From Collybiopsis luxurians FD-317 M1 (taxonomy: Eukaryota > Basidiomycota > Agaricomycetes > Agaricales > Omphalotaceae), in the NCBI GenBank assembly GCA_000827265.1, contig KN834864.1, positions 32,056 to 96,055 of the forward strand: a stretch of DNA of 64,000 nucleotides, in the 5' to 3' direction. A program made the translations under genes and the position numbers. The notes under the pieces are model-generated. The model was not told where the DNA came from and did no database searches. It saw nothing but the letters and a program-made list of their open reading frames with translations. Shown here piece after piece: positions 45,438 to 57,162 of the stretch. The stretch's first letter is position 1; every line of letters starts with the position of its first letter.

Positions 45438-46142
45438 ATAATTATAATGTTGAGCTGTGATTTTTTTTGTTGGCAAAGAGAGGGAGTTTGGAGAGTTTCG
45501 GTCTGTTTTTATATGAAATCGAAACTTGTAATTTTGAATTTGTTAAGTTTTATGCAAGTGTCAATTGCGGCGGCCCTGCTGTAGTTACCTTTTTGGCTGG
45601 CACTTCTTAGGGGAGTCGTGTTTCCCGAGATTGGACGGGGTGGTGGTGGTCAAGTTTTGATTGGCCAGTACTCGGTAGATACGGAACTCGTTGAATTTGT
45701 CAGAAGGCAAGTATAAAGGAATGATTTGGAACACTTGCCAGCTATTCTCACGACGGCATCATCTGGCATGAATATCCAGGTGCGCAATTTGTTCTCTCAT
45801 ATAAGGATTCCTCGAGTCGAGCGCGAACGATTTCCTTTTCAGGTATGGAATTTTTCGAGGACTAATGACATCGTGTTTGGGTAGGTTTGTCGAAACTGAA
45901 GATGGTCCCGGTCTCTGTGCGAATGATTCTATTGTTGGTTTAGGTATTTCCATATACGTCGTTCAACTGGCACCCCTTGCGCATTGACTGCGCGAGGTGG
46001 AATGTGGGGAATTGTGATTGTTTTTGATTACCCGACTGAGCTAAGCTAAGCGTTGTAAAATTGACGTCTTGGCTTGAATATTTGAATGAGGTGGGATGTC
46101 AATAATGATTAAATGATGCGTTGGTAGAACTGTGCTACTAAG
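45438..46142. other. spacer between tRNA genes
   Basis: No gene recognised; short frames only. Confidence 0.5.
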
Positions 46143-46237
46143 GCATTAATGGGGTAGTGGTAACCTGGGTCGTTGCCATTAGTAAAGTACTTTCGGTTTA
46201 TCTCGACCCGCCGGGGGTTCGATTCCCCCTTAATGCA
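46143..46237 (+). tRNA. tRNA-Gly(GCC) with intron, copy 2
   Basis: Same cloverleaf; the 3' T stem is CCCCC, so it pairs perfectly. Intron ~24 nt, unrelated in sequence to the intron of copy 1. The 500-bp spacer up to copy 3 holds no gene. Confidence 0.9.
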
Positions 46238-46739
46238 TATCACCGCAGTTTTGATATGGTCTTTTTTTATTTTTATTTTCGCTTGAAGCTGACAGTTTGA
46301 TGCGAAAAGAAAATGTTTATTACACTGCGAGTGATTGGTCTGCTGGTGTATTTAGTTTGTTTGTTTGTTTTTTTTTTGACTAAGCGACAATGGGATTGTT
46401 TACGTGGATGTTCGGTTGATTTCTTGATTTTTTTTCATAGGGATTCTTTCGGCCAAGTTGTACTTCCCTCAAATGTATTGTGGCATCGGTAGGGCAACGC
46501 ATCCACAAACTAACATTTTCTTTTTTGTTTCCCAGGTTCTGTTCTATGTACCTGATTATTTGCCTCCGCATCCATATCTGCCATGACTCCAGAACTCCAG
46601 AATATGCAGGTAAGGTAGCTACGTATGCGACACCAACTGACATGATTTTTCTCTCTAATTTTTCCAGGTTAGGATTCATTACTTTGAGCTTTGAGTTAAT
46701 TGGTACCATCTATCTGGAAGGGTTCAGCCAAGTAGGTAT

Positions 46740-46838
46740 GCATTAATGGGGTAGTGGTAACCTGGGTCGTTGCCATGACTCGTTGATGTTGGGTTTTCGG
46801 TTTTCGACCCGCCGGGGGTTCGATTTCCTCTTAATGCA
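46740..46838 (+). tRNA. tRNA-Gly(GCC) with intron, copy 3
   Basis: Same exons; the T stem is TCCTC, giving two G-U pairs. Intron ~28 nt. Confidence 0.88.
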
Positions 46839-47130
46839 TTTGCAATTCACCTGCAAAATGTTTTTAAATTTTTTTTTTGTTTCCTCGTGTTGGAAGAGTT
46901 TTTCGGTAGTATGTGCAGATTTACGCGAGTGATTGATCTGCATGACCGCAACTGCGATGATCTTTACAAATGTGGTGATCGAGTTTGATTTCCATCTAAC
47001 GAATGATTGAGCTGTACGTACGATTTTCCTCTCGTAATTTTTCCAAGTTGGGATTTCTCGAGTGTACTACTGTGAGCGTTCGAGTGAAATGGTACTATAA
47101 GTGAACGCTTCGGATAGGTATTGGATAGGG
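46839..47130 (+). repeat. tRNA spacer, tandem copy A
   Basis: Near-identical to 47276-47573 apart from the length of a T run near 46870. Together with the tRNA it forms a unit of roughly 437 bp, if the N run is sized correctly. Confidence 0.85.
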
Positions 47131-47253
47131 NNNNNNNNNNNNNNNNNNNNNNNNNNNNNNNNNNNNNNNNNNNNNNNNNNNNNNNNNNNNNNNNNNNNNN
47201 NNNNNNNNNNNNNNNNNNNNNNNNNNNNNNNNNNNNNNNNNNNNNNNNNNNNN
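47131..47253. other. assembly gap (123 N)
   Basis: Run of N inside the tandem tRNA/spacer array. It hides the 5' part of tRNA copy 4. Confidence 0.99.
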
Positions 47254-47275
47254 GGTTCGATTTCCTCTTAATGCA
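47254..47275 (+). tRNA. tRNA-Gly(GCC), copy 4, 3' end only
   Basis: GGTTCGATTTCCTCTTAATGCA, identical to the 3' end of copy 3. The 5' exon and intron fall in the gap. Confidence 0.75.
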
Positions 47276-47573
47276 TTTGCAATTCACCTGCAAAATGTTT
47301 TTAAATTTTTTTTTGTTTTCCTCGTGTTGGAAGAGTTTTTCGGTAGTATGTGCAGATTTACGCGAGTGATTGATCTGCATGACCGCAACTGCGATGATCT
47401 TTACAAATGTGGTGATCGAGTTTGATTTCCATCTAACGAATGATTGAGCTGTACGTACGATTTTCCTCTCGTAATTTTTCCAAGTTGGGATTTCTCGAGT
47501 GTACTACTGTGAGCGTTCGAGTGAAATGGTACTATAAGTGAACGCTTCGGATAGGTATTGGATAGGTAAGTGT
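47276..47573 (+). repeat. tRNA spacer, tandem copy B
   Basis: Second copy of 46839-47130, leading directly into tRNA copy 5. Confidence 0.85.
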
Positions 47574-47666
47574 GCATTAATGGGGTAGTGGTAACCTGGG
47601 TCGTTGCCATGAAAAGTCTCGGATAGTAGTTTCGACCCGCCGGGGGTTCGATTCCCTCTTAATGCA
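47574..47666 (+). tRNA. tRNA-Gly(GCC) with intron, copy 5
   Basis: Same exons as copy 1 (T stem CCCTC); intron ~22 nt. Confidence 0.9.
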
Positions 47667-47998
47667 TGACTGGTATAAGTTCTACAAGTATTCTTTTTTC
47701 CTTGGTTCTGTAAGAATTCTCAGAACTTTTCCCGATTCGAAACGGTAGGACGCTAAATGCCGTAACTCGAGTATATATTCTTCCGCGAAAGGATTGATAT
47801 ACGGCCGGCATCAAACACCGTCATAGGCGTGGAATCCCGATCAGGTACCTGATCAAGTGTTTCTCAGGTTCATCAACTTTGTCTTCCTCCTCTCACTCTC
47901 TCCATCTATCCCCAGTCCATTTTCCAGTTTTTTTCTTCTGTTCAGGGAGATGATACCAGAGTGTTGAGGACACGAAACAAAGAAGGCGGTTCTTTTGG

Positions 47999-50900
47999 AT
48001 GGATACTGTACTATCAACCGAGACCAGAACCAATACCAGAACCAGAACCATGGACATTTCTTCTCTCCCTTTACCCGTCACCGTCCCTGCCGACACCGCC
48101 CCTTCTTCGTCACTCGGAAAACGACCTCAATTCATCCAACTCGTCACCAGACTCTTCGATACGATTCGCACAAACCTCACCGCCGGAACCCCTCCTTCCA
48201 GTTCCGAGTCTTTCGCCGACGATGACGACGTGTCTCCCCCTCTGCACGCCCTAGACGTCCCAGACCCCGGAACCGTCATCACCTCCGAAGAAGAAGGTGG
48301 GTACGTCGAAAAAGTCGTCGTCGAGCAATCCTGGGGCAGCGGCACCCGCCAGCCCTCCAGCGACAGCTCCGACCCCGACCAACACAAGGATTCCAAATCC
48401 GGCGAAAACATCCAGCCTATCCAGATGATGAACCCGCGCGGGGGAGGCGAAGCCGGTACGGACATCGCCGACGGGCATTCGAATGCCTCTTTGGTTGCGA
48501 TGATCAGGTTGTGGCTTAAAATCCGACACTTTTTTTATCCGAGGCCGTTCGATGTGGGAAGCGAGAAGAGGTATGATGAAGATGATTGGTATTCGAAGAA
48601 GACGATGGCGCAGACGGCGTCCATTTGGTTGATTATTAATTGGGCGTTGGGGTGTGTTTCGGTTCCTAGGCCTTGGACGTTGATTGATTATATTTTTTAT
48701 GCCGCGGTGAGTTTGGGTGTGGCGTTGACGTTGTTGTGGTGGAATTGGAAATTGATTTGGATGACTCGTGCTAACTCTTTTTTTATTTAGATAGCACCTG
48801 TTTTTACGATACCCATATTCGTCATGGTTATGTACAGCTGGCCCCGCGACCGTCGAGTGCTCTTTCAATTCTTCGTTACGTTTGCTTTATGGATGTGGTG
48901 CGTATCCTCCCCCCCTTCCTCTTAGGTTATCACTCGATGCTTATCCCTCGACGCTTATTCCTCAACGCTCATTCCTCAATGCTTAACTCCGCAACCCCCC
49001 GCGCTCGCACGTCTACAGGCCATTCATTCTCATCATCAACATCCGCATCTGCGGGTTCTACGCCACGCCCCAATTCTCCGGCGCCCTCGTCTCATGCCAC
49101 GGAAAAGACTTTATCAATGTCTTCTTTTACGCCACCGCCATGCAGGCGATTGGACTGTTTGGGTTGAGGTTGGAGAGGCTGTATGCGGCGGTTGCGGCTG
49201 CGCTTTGGTTTGTTATGTGAGTAGGGTCGATTTATATTTGTTTTTCTTTTTTGGGATTGGATTGCGTTGCGTTGCTTGGGCTTGGGCTTCGAGGGTCTTT
49301 TCATTAAAATTCATTTTAATTCATGTTTTGGGGGGGGGGTTTCATTTCATTTAACTTCATCGAGACGGAGGCGGTGGGGGCGTTGCTCTTTTGATAATTT
49401 CAGCTCGGCTGAGAATTTTAATGATCTTCGTTTTGTCTTCTGGGGGATGTTTCAGGTGTTCTGGGGTTGTTGGCTGTAGTTCATTCCGCTAACGGCGATT
49501 TGGTTTTTTCCTCCGTTCTTTCTTGCTTACCTTTTTTGTTTTTTATAGTTCGTGTGCATTGATTATACCTCAACATACCGTCTGGTGGAGATGTACGTAT
49601 TGACTTTTTTCTTTCTTTCCCTCTCTCTCTCTCGCGTTGCGTTGCGTGCCGTCCTATTCCTCGGACTCCCCCTTCCTCTCCCTAAATTGATTCTTGTTAC
49701 TGATGCAAAACGAGGTACTTATTAAACTTTGTAGCCGTTACGAATTTCGCGGTGTTTCATATATGTGAGTAGCGTCCTGTTTCCCTCTTTTTCCCTTTTC
49801 CTCCGTTCCTCCGTCCCTCCCCTTCTGCCGCCGGAATGGGAATGGACTGATTCATTCATTCATGACGGTATAGTTTTGATATGGGTGCATGAACGTCGTG
49901 AAAGTGTACGTGTTATGATTCACTTCTGAGTGTGTGGATGATCTCGTGCTGACGGTTTTTGTTTTGAATTCTTTCCATTCTTCTCTTTGTTTTCTTCTTT
50001 TGTTCATTTTCATTCATTTTTATTTCCTTTTTCTCCATTCTCTTGGTGTTCTCTTGGTGTTCGGTGCTTCTTTTTTTCTGTTTTTGGTCGTGTGTTCCCC
50101 CGTGTGTTGTGGGTTTGGTGGGTTTGAATGTATGGTATGGTGCATGGTGTGTGTGTGCGTTTTTTGTACGTGTGCATCTTTTTTACATTTGACCGTTTTC
50201 GTGTACGTGGGCCTGTGCGGCGGGCGTGCTTTTATACGTACGTGGGTGTTTTTTGGACTGCGTACGGGTATGGGTATGGATATGCGGATGTGAATGCGAA
50301 TGCGAATGCGAATTGGGCTTTGGGCTTTGGGTTTCTTCGTCTGTGGTTGGGGATGTGTTGGGTCGTCCGTTCAATTTTCGGTGGTTGCTTTTGGTTCCGT
50401 GTTCTGCATGGTGCTGGGCGGGTTTACATGGGGGTGTAACGTAAAACAGTCCGAGCGCCGATTGTACGCCATGAAAGTCCAGGTCAAGATCCAGTACAAG
50501 GCGTTGCAGCGCGCGCAGGCTAATGAGCGTCGGACGACTGAGTCGAAGCATCGGTTGACTTCGTGAGTGTTGTGATATCTTTTTTTTTTTTTTTTCGTTT
50601 CTTCCCCTTTCTCCCTATCATCTTTCCCTTCTCCCCTTTTCTCCATTGTCGGTCCCCCATCTCCGTTCGCCTTTTTCGATCTTGCCTATGCGATGCAGTG
50701 TAAGCGTAGCTGACCTTCTCCCCTCTCCTTTTCCCTCTCCTTTTCCCCTCTCCTTCTCTCCACTTCCCATCCGATTTCCATGCCCATAAACATCAACAAA
50801 AAAAGATACGTCTTCCACGAAGTCCGCGTCCCGCTCAACTCTGCTCTCCTCGCTGCGCAATACATGGAAGCTTCTGGAACGATATCCAGGGCTCTTGAGG

Positions 50901-53900
50901 TGGAGTTTGATGCGCTGATGGGTAGTTTGACGATGATGTCGCAAGGTGTGTTGTGTGTTGCGTCGTGTCGTGTTCTATGTTCTTTTGAACAAGTTTTTTT
51001 CTGACTCTTGATTTGATAGTGCTCAATGATGTATTGGATTTGTACGTCTCCCCCCCCTCCCCTTTCATTGGGATGGGATCGGTTCGGTAGCGGGTTTGCT
51101 GATGGTGTCGTCTTTTTTCATGTGTATAGCAATCGATTGGATAGTGGACAGTTTGAGTTGGTTTCCAAGGTGTGTCTCTTTGTTTCTCTTTCGTTCGTGG
51201 TTTTGTCTTTCTACTTTGAATATCGACGATTTCTCCGATATACCTTCTTTCCTTTCCAAGTTATCCATCATAATCATATTACTCCGTTTCGTGATAAGAT
51301 TAACTAACCGACGCTGACACGAAATTGAATGTTGTTCTCCTTTTTGGGTTTGGGTTTTGATAGCCTTATGCGATTCATCAAAGTGAGTGGTTTTTGCTAT
51401 TGATAGGTTGATACTTAAGAATATTGTTTTTTTGCTTGTTGTTCTTTTCCTTTCCAACCCTCTTCCCTCTCCTCCCTCTCTTCTCCCTCTCTTCCCCCTC
51501 TCTCCTCCCTCTCCTTCCCTCTCCCCTCTTCCCTTCCCCTCTCTTTCCCTCTTTCCCTCTCCTCTCCCTTCCCCCTCTTCCGTTTCCTCTCTCTCCCCTT
51601 CTCTCCCCTCTCTCCTTCTTTCCCCTCTTTCCTTCTCTCACTCTCACTCTCCCTCCTTCCTCCTCCCTCTTCCCTCTCCCCCCCTTTCCCCCTCCCCTCT
51701 CCCTCCCTCTCCCCTTTTTCTTTATCTCCCACCTTACCTCTTCACCCTTCCTCGATGGTCTGATTTGATGTGTTTATCGATGTTGGGGACGCACAGCGAT
51801 CCGGTCCCTGTTCATCCCTCTGCAAATGGCTACGGCTCAGAAAGGATTGACGTTGCATACAGAGCTGGATCCGAATATAGATAAGGTGAGGACCCGGTTT
51901 CTCGGACAGTTTTTCGATGAATCTAATTAACTAATTTCTTGTAGATTGCGCGGTGTGCAGCTTATCGAGCGATGGGCGAACGCCAAGATGTTATTGAGCG
52001 ACATCTCAAGGAGCATCCCGATGTCGATGGGGTTGTGGTTGGAGACGAAGCGAGGTTTAGGCAGATTATTACAAATTTCGCTAGGTATGTTCCATCCCTT
52101 CTTTTCTAACTGGGTCCGCTCGATTCCATTACCACCCCTCCTTCTCCCTTCCGACGAGTGTACCTTTTGGTTGCCAAGACTAAAAAGGATTAACGTCGCT
52201 TTTCCTTACAGCAATGCCTGCAAGTTCACATCTGAAGGCGGCTCGGTCACTGTCAAAACCAAGCTGGTCGTTCCGTCCCTAGACGTCATCGGTAGTTCTG
52301 TCGGTGAAGGTGCGGCCAGTACCCTTGTCGGTAGCAGTAATAATGGAGGCGCAGTTTGGAGTGAAGGCGGCGGCGGCGGCGGAGGGGGAGATTATGCGCC
52401 AAGGGGTATTGTGGATGGTCTTTCAGAGTTGAGGCTTGCGCAACATGATTACGATCATGGGCCGGAGAAGGACGAGTCGATTGTGGTTCGGGTGGAGGTG
52501 ACGGATACGGGGTGTGGGATCGAGAGTTCAGAGTTGAGTGGGCCGAAGTTGTTCTGTGGGTTTCTCCTAATCCCCGTCGTTGGCATGGCTGATGCTGGCT
52601 TGTGTATAGCTGCATTCGTTCAAACAGAAAGAGGAAAACAACAAGGTGGGGTGCGCCATTGTGACTTTAGGAGAATGGCTGTTGACGTTTTGCTCCTTGT
52701 TTGGCAGGCGGAAAAGGAACTGGACTTGGACTGGCTCTCGTTCGGAATATCGTCAAACTTAGTGGCGGTCGTTTAGGTGTCAAGTCGAGGTATAACAAGG
52801 GATCTACGTTTTGGGTAGAGCTGCCACTTGGTTCGTTGCGTGGTTATATCCTGACTACGTGATACTGAGATTACAACGTTCCGTTTTCTGTAGGAGTTGG
52901 ACGAAAAGCTCTCATCCCATCCACCGGGGTCAACGTCAACTCGGTAATACGAACGGACTCTCAAGGATCCGACGGCTCAATGGGCTCGGATATCGCCAAA
53001 GTACGAGCTGCTGCTGCTCAGCAGAGTGACTCGTTCGCTGATGGTGGGGACGGTACGACGAGGCCGAATTTGAGGACGAGGAATAGTTTGACCAGGGTGG
53101 TGGATGTGGCTGCGTTGAAGGCGTCGGAGATGTCTTCGCCTATGAGGAGCTCAACATTGATGCATAGTACGATTATGGAGCAAGGTGTGTGTTTTTTTGT
53201 CAGGTTGGTGACGAAGGAATTGACTCTTTGTCCTGCCCTAGCTGGTCGCGTGGATATTGTGGTGGATTCGCAAACGCCCAGCGTACCTCTAGCGTCCATA
53301 CGCGCGTCCCCTTCGATCATGACTGGTGGTGCGCCTACTCCCAACACAACAGATCTATCCTTTTCCTTCCACTCTCTTCACTCGAGGGGGACCCCGCAAA
53401 GTGAAAAGTCACAGAATTTGTCGATTAAGAGTGGACTGCACAGTCCTGGATCTGATAGTGGAGGTGAAAGGGCGAATGATGATAGTGCCGTTCTTCTCTC
53501 GCACTGCTCGGAAGCTACGGTGCTATCTCCTTCTCCGCCTCGTCAGGACTCGATACCGAGTCAACCTCCACCTCCTGTTCCTGATGAAGGGCCGCCGCCC
53601 CCGGATTCCGCTGATCACTCTACTTCTAGTCCTGCCAATCCCATTTTGACGAAACCCGCCACTCCCTCTACTATGCGGCGCCCGACGCACATACCCATAC
53701 CGTCTGCACCGCGTTTCCCAATAGCTGAGCCTGAATTCCCTCCTTCCTTACCCAATACTGAAGGAACCAGTACCCCTCCCACCTTGCCCTCCTCCCTATC
53801 CCTCTTCGACAACTCCTTCTCCCGCACCGGCGGCATCACCAACCCCAACTTTTTCGGCCTTCCCTTCAACCATCATCAATACGGTCATACCAAGAATGGC

Positions 53901-54697
53901 TCCCTGTCAGATTTCAGCCCTGGTCTTTCGGTGCTCGTCGTTGATGATGACGGGATAACTCGAATGATGATGGAGCGGGTGTTGAAAAGGCAGGGGTGTA
54001 ATGTTATGACGGCTGAGAATGGGAGAGTTGCGTTGGAGATGATCCTAGGGGATGAGTGGGATCCGGCGGTGCTGGAGGAGGTGGGGGGGTCGGAGGTGAA
54101 GGAACAGTCGAGGGAGGGGTTGAGGACGATTAGTGGAGTGGACAGTCCTGCTGCTGCCGCGACAGAATCTGCACCGAAGTTGTCTGGGGAGCTGGAAAAG
54201 CGATTACCAGATCTTCCTGCGTCTTCTCTTCATCCCGACGCGGATCCTCGACCAGCTTTGGACAGGTCGCAATCGACGAGAACGTTGGAGCTTTCTAGGT
54301 TCGCGGTAGTGTTTTTGGACAACTCGATGCCCGTTCTGAATGGAGAGAGGACGGTGGAGGTGTTGAGGAGGTTAAAGAGGAAGGATTTCGTTGTTGGTTT
54401 GACTGGTAAGATTGCTCGGCGTTGGTTGACGTCCCCCGAGCGGTATTTCTAATACAGTTTGATTTTCTGTAGGCAACGCGCTTCTTTCAGATCAAGAGGA
54501 GTATACAAAAGCTGGCGTGGACATGTAAGTGATGCTCGTTACCTCGATACCGGTGTCGGTCTCAATTGACACTTTCTCCCGCCAGTGTTTTAACCAAGCC
54601 AGTAATGCAAAACAAGATTGTTGAAGTTTTGAAAGAAGCAGATGCACGACGACAGCACCAGCTTGCACGAATACAAAAAGCCCAAGCTTCAAGTTAG
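47999..54697 (+). CDS. membrane hybrid histidine kinase, 1267 aa, 20 exons
   Basis: Exons: 47999-48706, 48791-48897, 49019-49216, 49549-49592, 49735-49764, 49874-49905, 50450-50562, 50806-50945, 51020-51041, 51130-51169, 51364-51382, 51797-51885, 51945-52084, 52212-52555, 52610-52645, 52708-52830, 52894-53184, 53242-54405, 54473-54524, 54586-54697. An alternative ATG lies in frame at 48050. Order: acidic disordered N-terminus; several TM helices (ASIWLIINWALG, IAPVFTIPIFVMVMYSW, CALIIPQHTVWW); coiled coil (KIQYKALQRAQANERR); HisKA with FHEVRVPLN (His415); HATPase boxes SNACKFT, VTDTGCGIE, KLFSAFVQTERG, GGKGTGLGLALV; a ~300-residue Ser/Pro linker; a receiver with VVDDD (1060-1062), VVFLDNSMPVLNG (Asp1185) and VLTKPV (Lys1235). 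It should sense a stimulus at a membrane and start a His-Asp phosphorelay towards HPt and response regulators. An extra ~75 residues separate the receiver's acidic pair from Asp1185. Introns 6 and 11 are unusually long. Confidence 0.9.
51463..51725 (+). repeat. polypyrimidine low-complexity tract in a kinase intron
   Basis: About 260 bp almost purely C and T on the + strand, made of imperfect CCCTCT/CTTTCC units. It lies within the 414-bp intron 51383-51796. Long antisense Glu/Arg/Gly frames and sense Leu/Pro/Ser frames over it are by-products of composition. Confidence 0.85.
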
Positions 54698-55344
54698 CAG
54701 CGGCTGCATAACGTAATGGAACGGTAGCCCTGTTCTCAGTTCACGACCCATCATTTTTCATCTTTTAAAAAATTTCTTTGAATATCTGCATTCCTCATGG
54801 CATTAACGATTTTCCAAGGGACACTTTGCCCTCATATTATACTTTATAGATTCTACTTATTCTGTGCTCATTATTGCTCAGGATCGGATGCGTGTCTTCT
54901 CTTGGGTTTTTCTGGGTTCTATGGGTCACTCTTCCTCGCATGTCCTAGTATTATCTTCTTCCTCGTCTCTTTCCATCTTCTTTACTCTCCGCACATACTT
55001 GCTACAACCACATTCGCATGTTCGTCGTACGGCTTTCGTGTTGCATTTTTGTATCAGTTATTCTCTTTTTTAATATGTAAGTATGTACTGTTTGGTTTGG
55101 ATTTATGGGTCGATGTGTATATAGAGTGACGGCCAATAGGCAACTTTTTAATTGGGTCTAGCGCGAATCAGACAGTGATTGGTGTAATGGTTTAAAGGTA
55201 GGGAGAGAAGGGATTACGTGGCGTCGCGGCTCCGCAGCCTGTAACCTATAGTGAGATGTAGACGCGTCGCAGGTCGGCTCAATTTTGTTCACTGCACTTA
55301 AAACTGGTACTTAGAAGCAGTGGGACTAAGTGCAAAGTACCAAT
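54698..55344. other. no gene recognised
   Basis: 3' flank of the kinase; T-rich, no supported ORF. Confidence 0.5.
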
Positions 55345-56059
55345 ATACCAGGCGCATACTCTGACACGGTGAATATCATAGATGGCGTCACTATGGTAGG
55401 ATTCTACCTTGTTCAAGTCCTCGCTGAAGGTTGACTTGCTTGAATCTACCTCAATCCACTTAGACTTTCAAAACGCATGTCCGTTTTGTCAGCATTAGCG
55501 ACAATGCCAACCCGGATATTCTTCATGTCCCAGCTCACTGGCACGAAAATCACGATGAAATTATCGCCATTTTAGAGGGAAAAAAAGGATCAAGAGAGGT
55601 GGAATGGAGAAATTGATGACACCCGATAGTGGGGAAGCGTTCATACCGAGAGGGGTACCGCATTCTTTCGATATTTTAACGGTACCTTGTGTATTCTCGG
55701 AGCGTACGAACTCTTCGGTGAGTGCAATTTTGTATGACATGTCGGCTTCATGGGAACAATTATTTGCACAGGACTTTGAAACGAAGGTGTTTTTCTTTGG
55801 AAACTTGTTCGCAGTTACAAGGGGGGTTTCGCATGGCCATCTTGCGGCAATGCAGATTTTCTATCAAGGTAATATGTTTCCTGTGTTTCCTTTCCATTTG
55901 AAGTGGTCGGAGAAAGCTGTAAGTAGACAGACCTTTGAAAGGTTTCGGGCGTGACATTTTCTTTCTTTCTTTCTTTTTCAGTCTGTCATCGTCTTGGAAG
56001 AGCAAATTGCGCCTCTTTTTGGCTACAGTGTGAAAAATGACACGGTGAAGAAGGTCTGA
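55345..56059 (+). pseudogene. cupin gene copy, broken
   Basis: All four exon equivalents are present, but the start codon position reads ATA (then PGAYSDTVNIIDGVTM). In exon 2, after AHWHENHDEIIAILEG, an A run (55580-55586) is one base short of the frame needed to reach MTPDSGEAFIPRGVPHSFD. Exon 3 (DFETKVFFFGNLF) and exon 4 (SVIVLEEQIAPLFGYS, ending KKV) are readable. Ligand residues remain, so decay looks recent. Confidence 0.75.
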
Positions 56060-56250
56060 TAGATAGATAGATTGATAGATTGACGAGGAGTGAGATAAAT
56101 TTAGTTCGAGGCTTTCCTCCTGCTTGGGCATCGTTGCAATGCCCTATTAGAAGTTTGTTATAAGATCATTCAAATGAACTGCCTGGCGGTCAAAGCGTTC
56201 TTTATAAGTCTTGAACCCTCATTACAATTGGTCTGCGTCTGGGCTGTCCC

Positions 56251-56290
56251 CATGATAGATAGATAGATGGATGGATGGATGGATGGATAA
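56251..56290 (+). repeat. tetranucleotide microsatellite (GATA/GATG)
   Basis: GATAGATAGATA followed by several GATG units, in the promoter region of the cupin gene at 56361. A related TAGATAGATAGATTGATAGATT stretch is at 56058. Confidence 0.85.
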
Positions 56291-56310
56291 ATATGACACC
56301 ACTGCGACGA

Positions 56311-56317
56311 TATAAAG
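56311..56317 (+). promoter_or_regulatory. TATA box of the cupin gene at 56361
   Basis: TATAAAG, 44 bp before the ATG; the sister copy has GATATAAGGAG at the same place. Confidence 0.5.
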
Positions 56318-56360
56318 AGCCTACCATTTGTCCAAACACCGACACCGACAAAAGGTTGCA

Positions 56361-57061
56361 ATGCCAGACGACTATCCGGACACAGTGAACATGGCTAGCG
56401 GAATCGCTGTGGTACGAGATCCTTCTTCGCAATAGTTTTATTGTTTAACTGCGACGAATTCGCTAGACTTTTGAGCCACAGCTCCGGGTCGCCAAGATCA
56501 GCGGTAAACAAGAAGATGATATTCTCTACGTTCCGACTCATTGGCATGAATATCATGACGAAATTATTGCTGTTCGTGAGGGAAAGTTGAAGGTGACTCT
56601 CGGATCGGAAGTGAAGATATGCACGCCAGAAACCGGAGACGTGTTTATACCAAGAGGCGTGCCCCATTCCCTGGAAAGTTTTAAAGGGGTTTCTTGTGTG
56701 TTCACAGAGTCTACGAATCCGAAAGTGCGTACCTTTTCATAGTCTAAAAAACGCTCGACGATTTGAACTCTACAAGGATTTTGACACCAAAGAGGTCTTT
56801 TTCCGAAACTTGCTCGCTATGCCAGGGGGGTTGTCAGCAAGCCTTCTTCCAGCGATGCAAGTTTATTACTACGGAGATATATATCCTGTGTTTCCCATCC
56901 ATTTCAGCTGGTTGGAGAAAGCCGTAAGTTGACGCGCCTCTGTAAATTCAAACACTTGAACGAGGGCTCATATTCTATCCTAGTTTGTCATTGTCCTAGG
57001 AGGGTATCTCGCGCCTCTTTTGGGTTACCGCGTAAGATACGGGACATTAAAGAAGGCTTGA
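56361..57061 (+). CDS. single-domain cupin, 177 aa
   Basis: Exons 56361-56411, 56467-56724, 56777-56923 and 56984-57061; introns 52-60 bp. Start MPDDYPDTVNMASGIAV. Motif 1 is HWHEYHDEIIAVREG, motif 2 GDVFIPRGVPHSLE, with all four expected metal ligands. Then FDTKEVFFRNLLAMPGG, MQVYYYGDIYPVFPIHF and FVIVLGGYLAPLLGYRVRYG. It is one of five tandem cupin loci in 55.3-59.4 kb. Its close relative at 57765 has a frameshift. No signal peptide; the function is unknown beyond metal-dependent cupin chemistry or ligand binding. Confidence 0.85.
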
Positions 57062-57162
57062 TTGACGAGCATCGAAATGATATTGTTTCGACCATTTTCA
57101 TCGTCTGTTTGAGCGAAAGAGCAAGCTGCAGTGAGACAACAGCCCCGGAGTATCAGTGTCAG

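Noticed and set aside
48127..48868. Minus-strand frames of 112 and 205 codons
   Set aside because: Shadows of kinase exon 1; no motifs, and the sense frame has TM and kinase context.
49934..50440. Several + strand frames of 70-120 codons
   Set aside because: They lie in kinase intron 6 (49906-50449); T/G-rich repeats such as GTGTGTGTG keep them open.
51378..51732. Long antisense Arg/Glu/Gly-rich frames
   Set aside because: They translate the polypyrimidine tract within a kinase intron; composition alone keeps them open.
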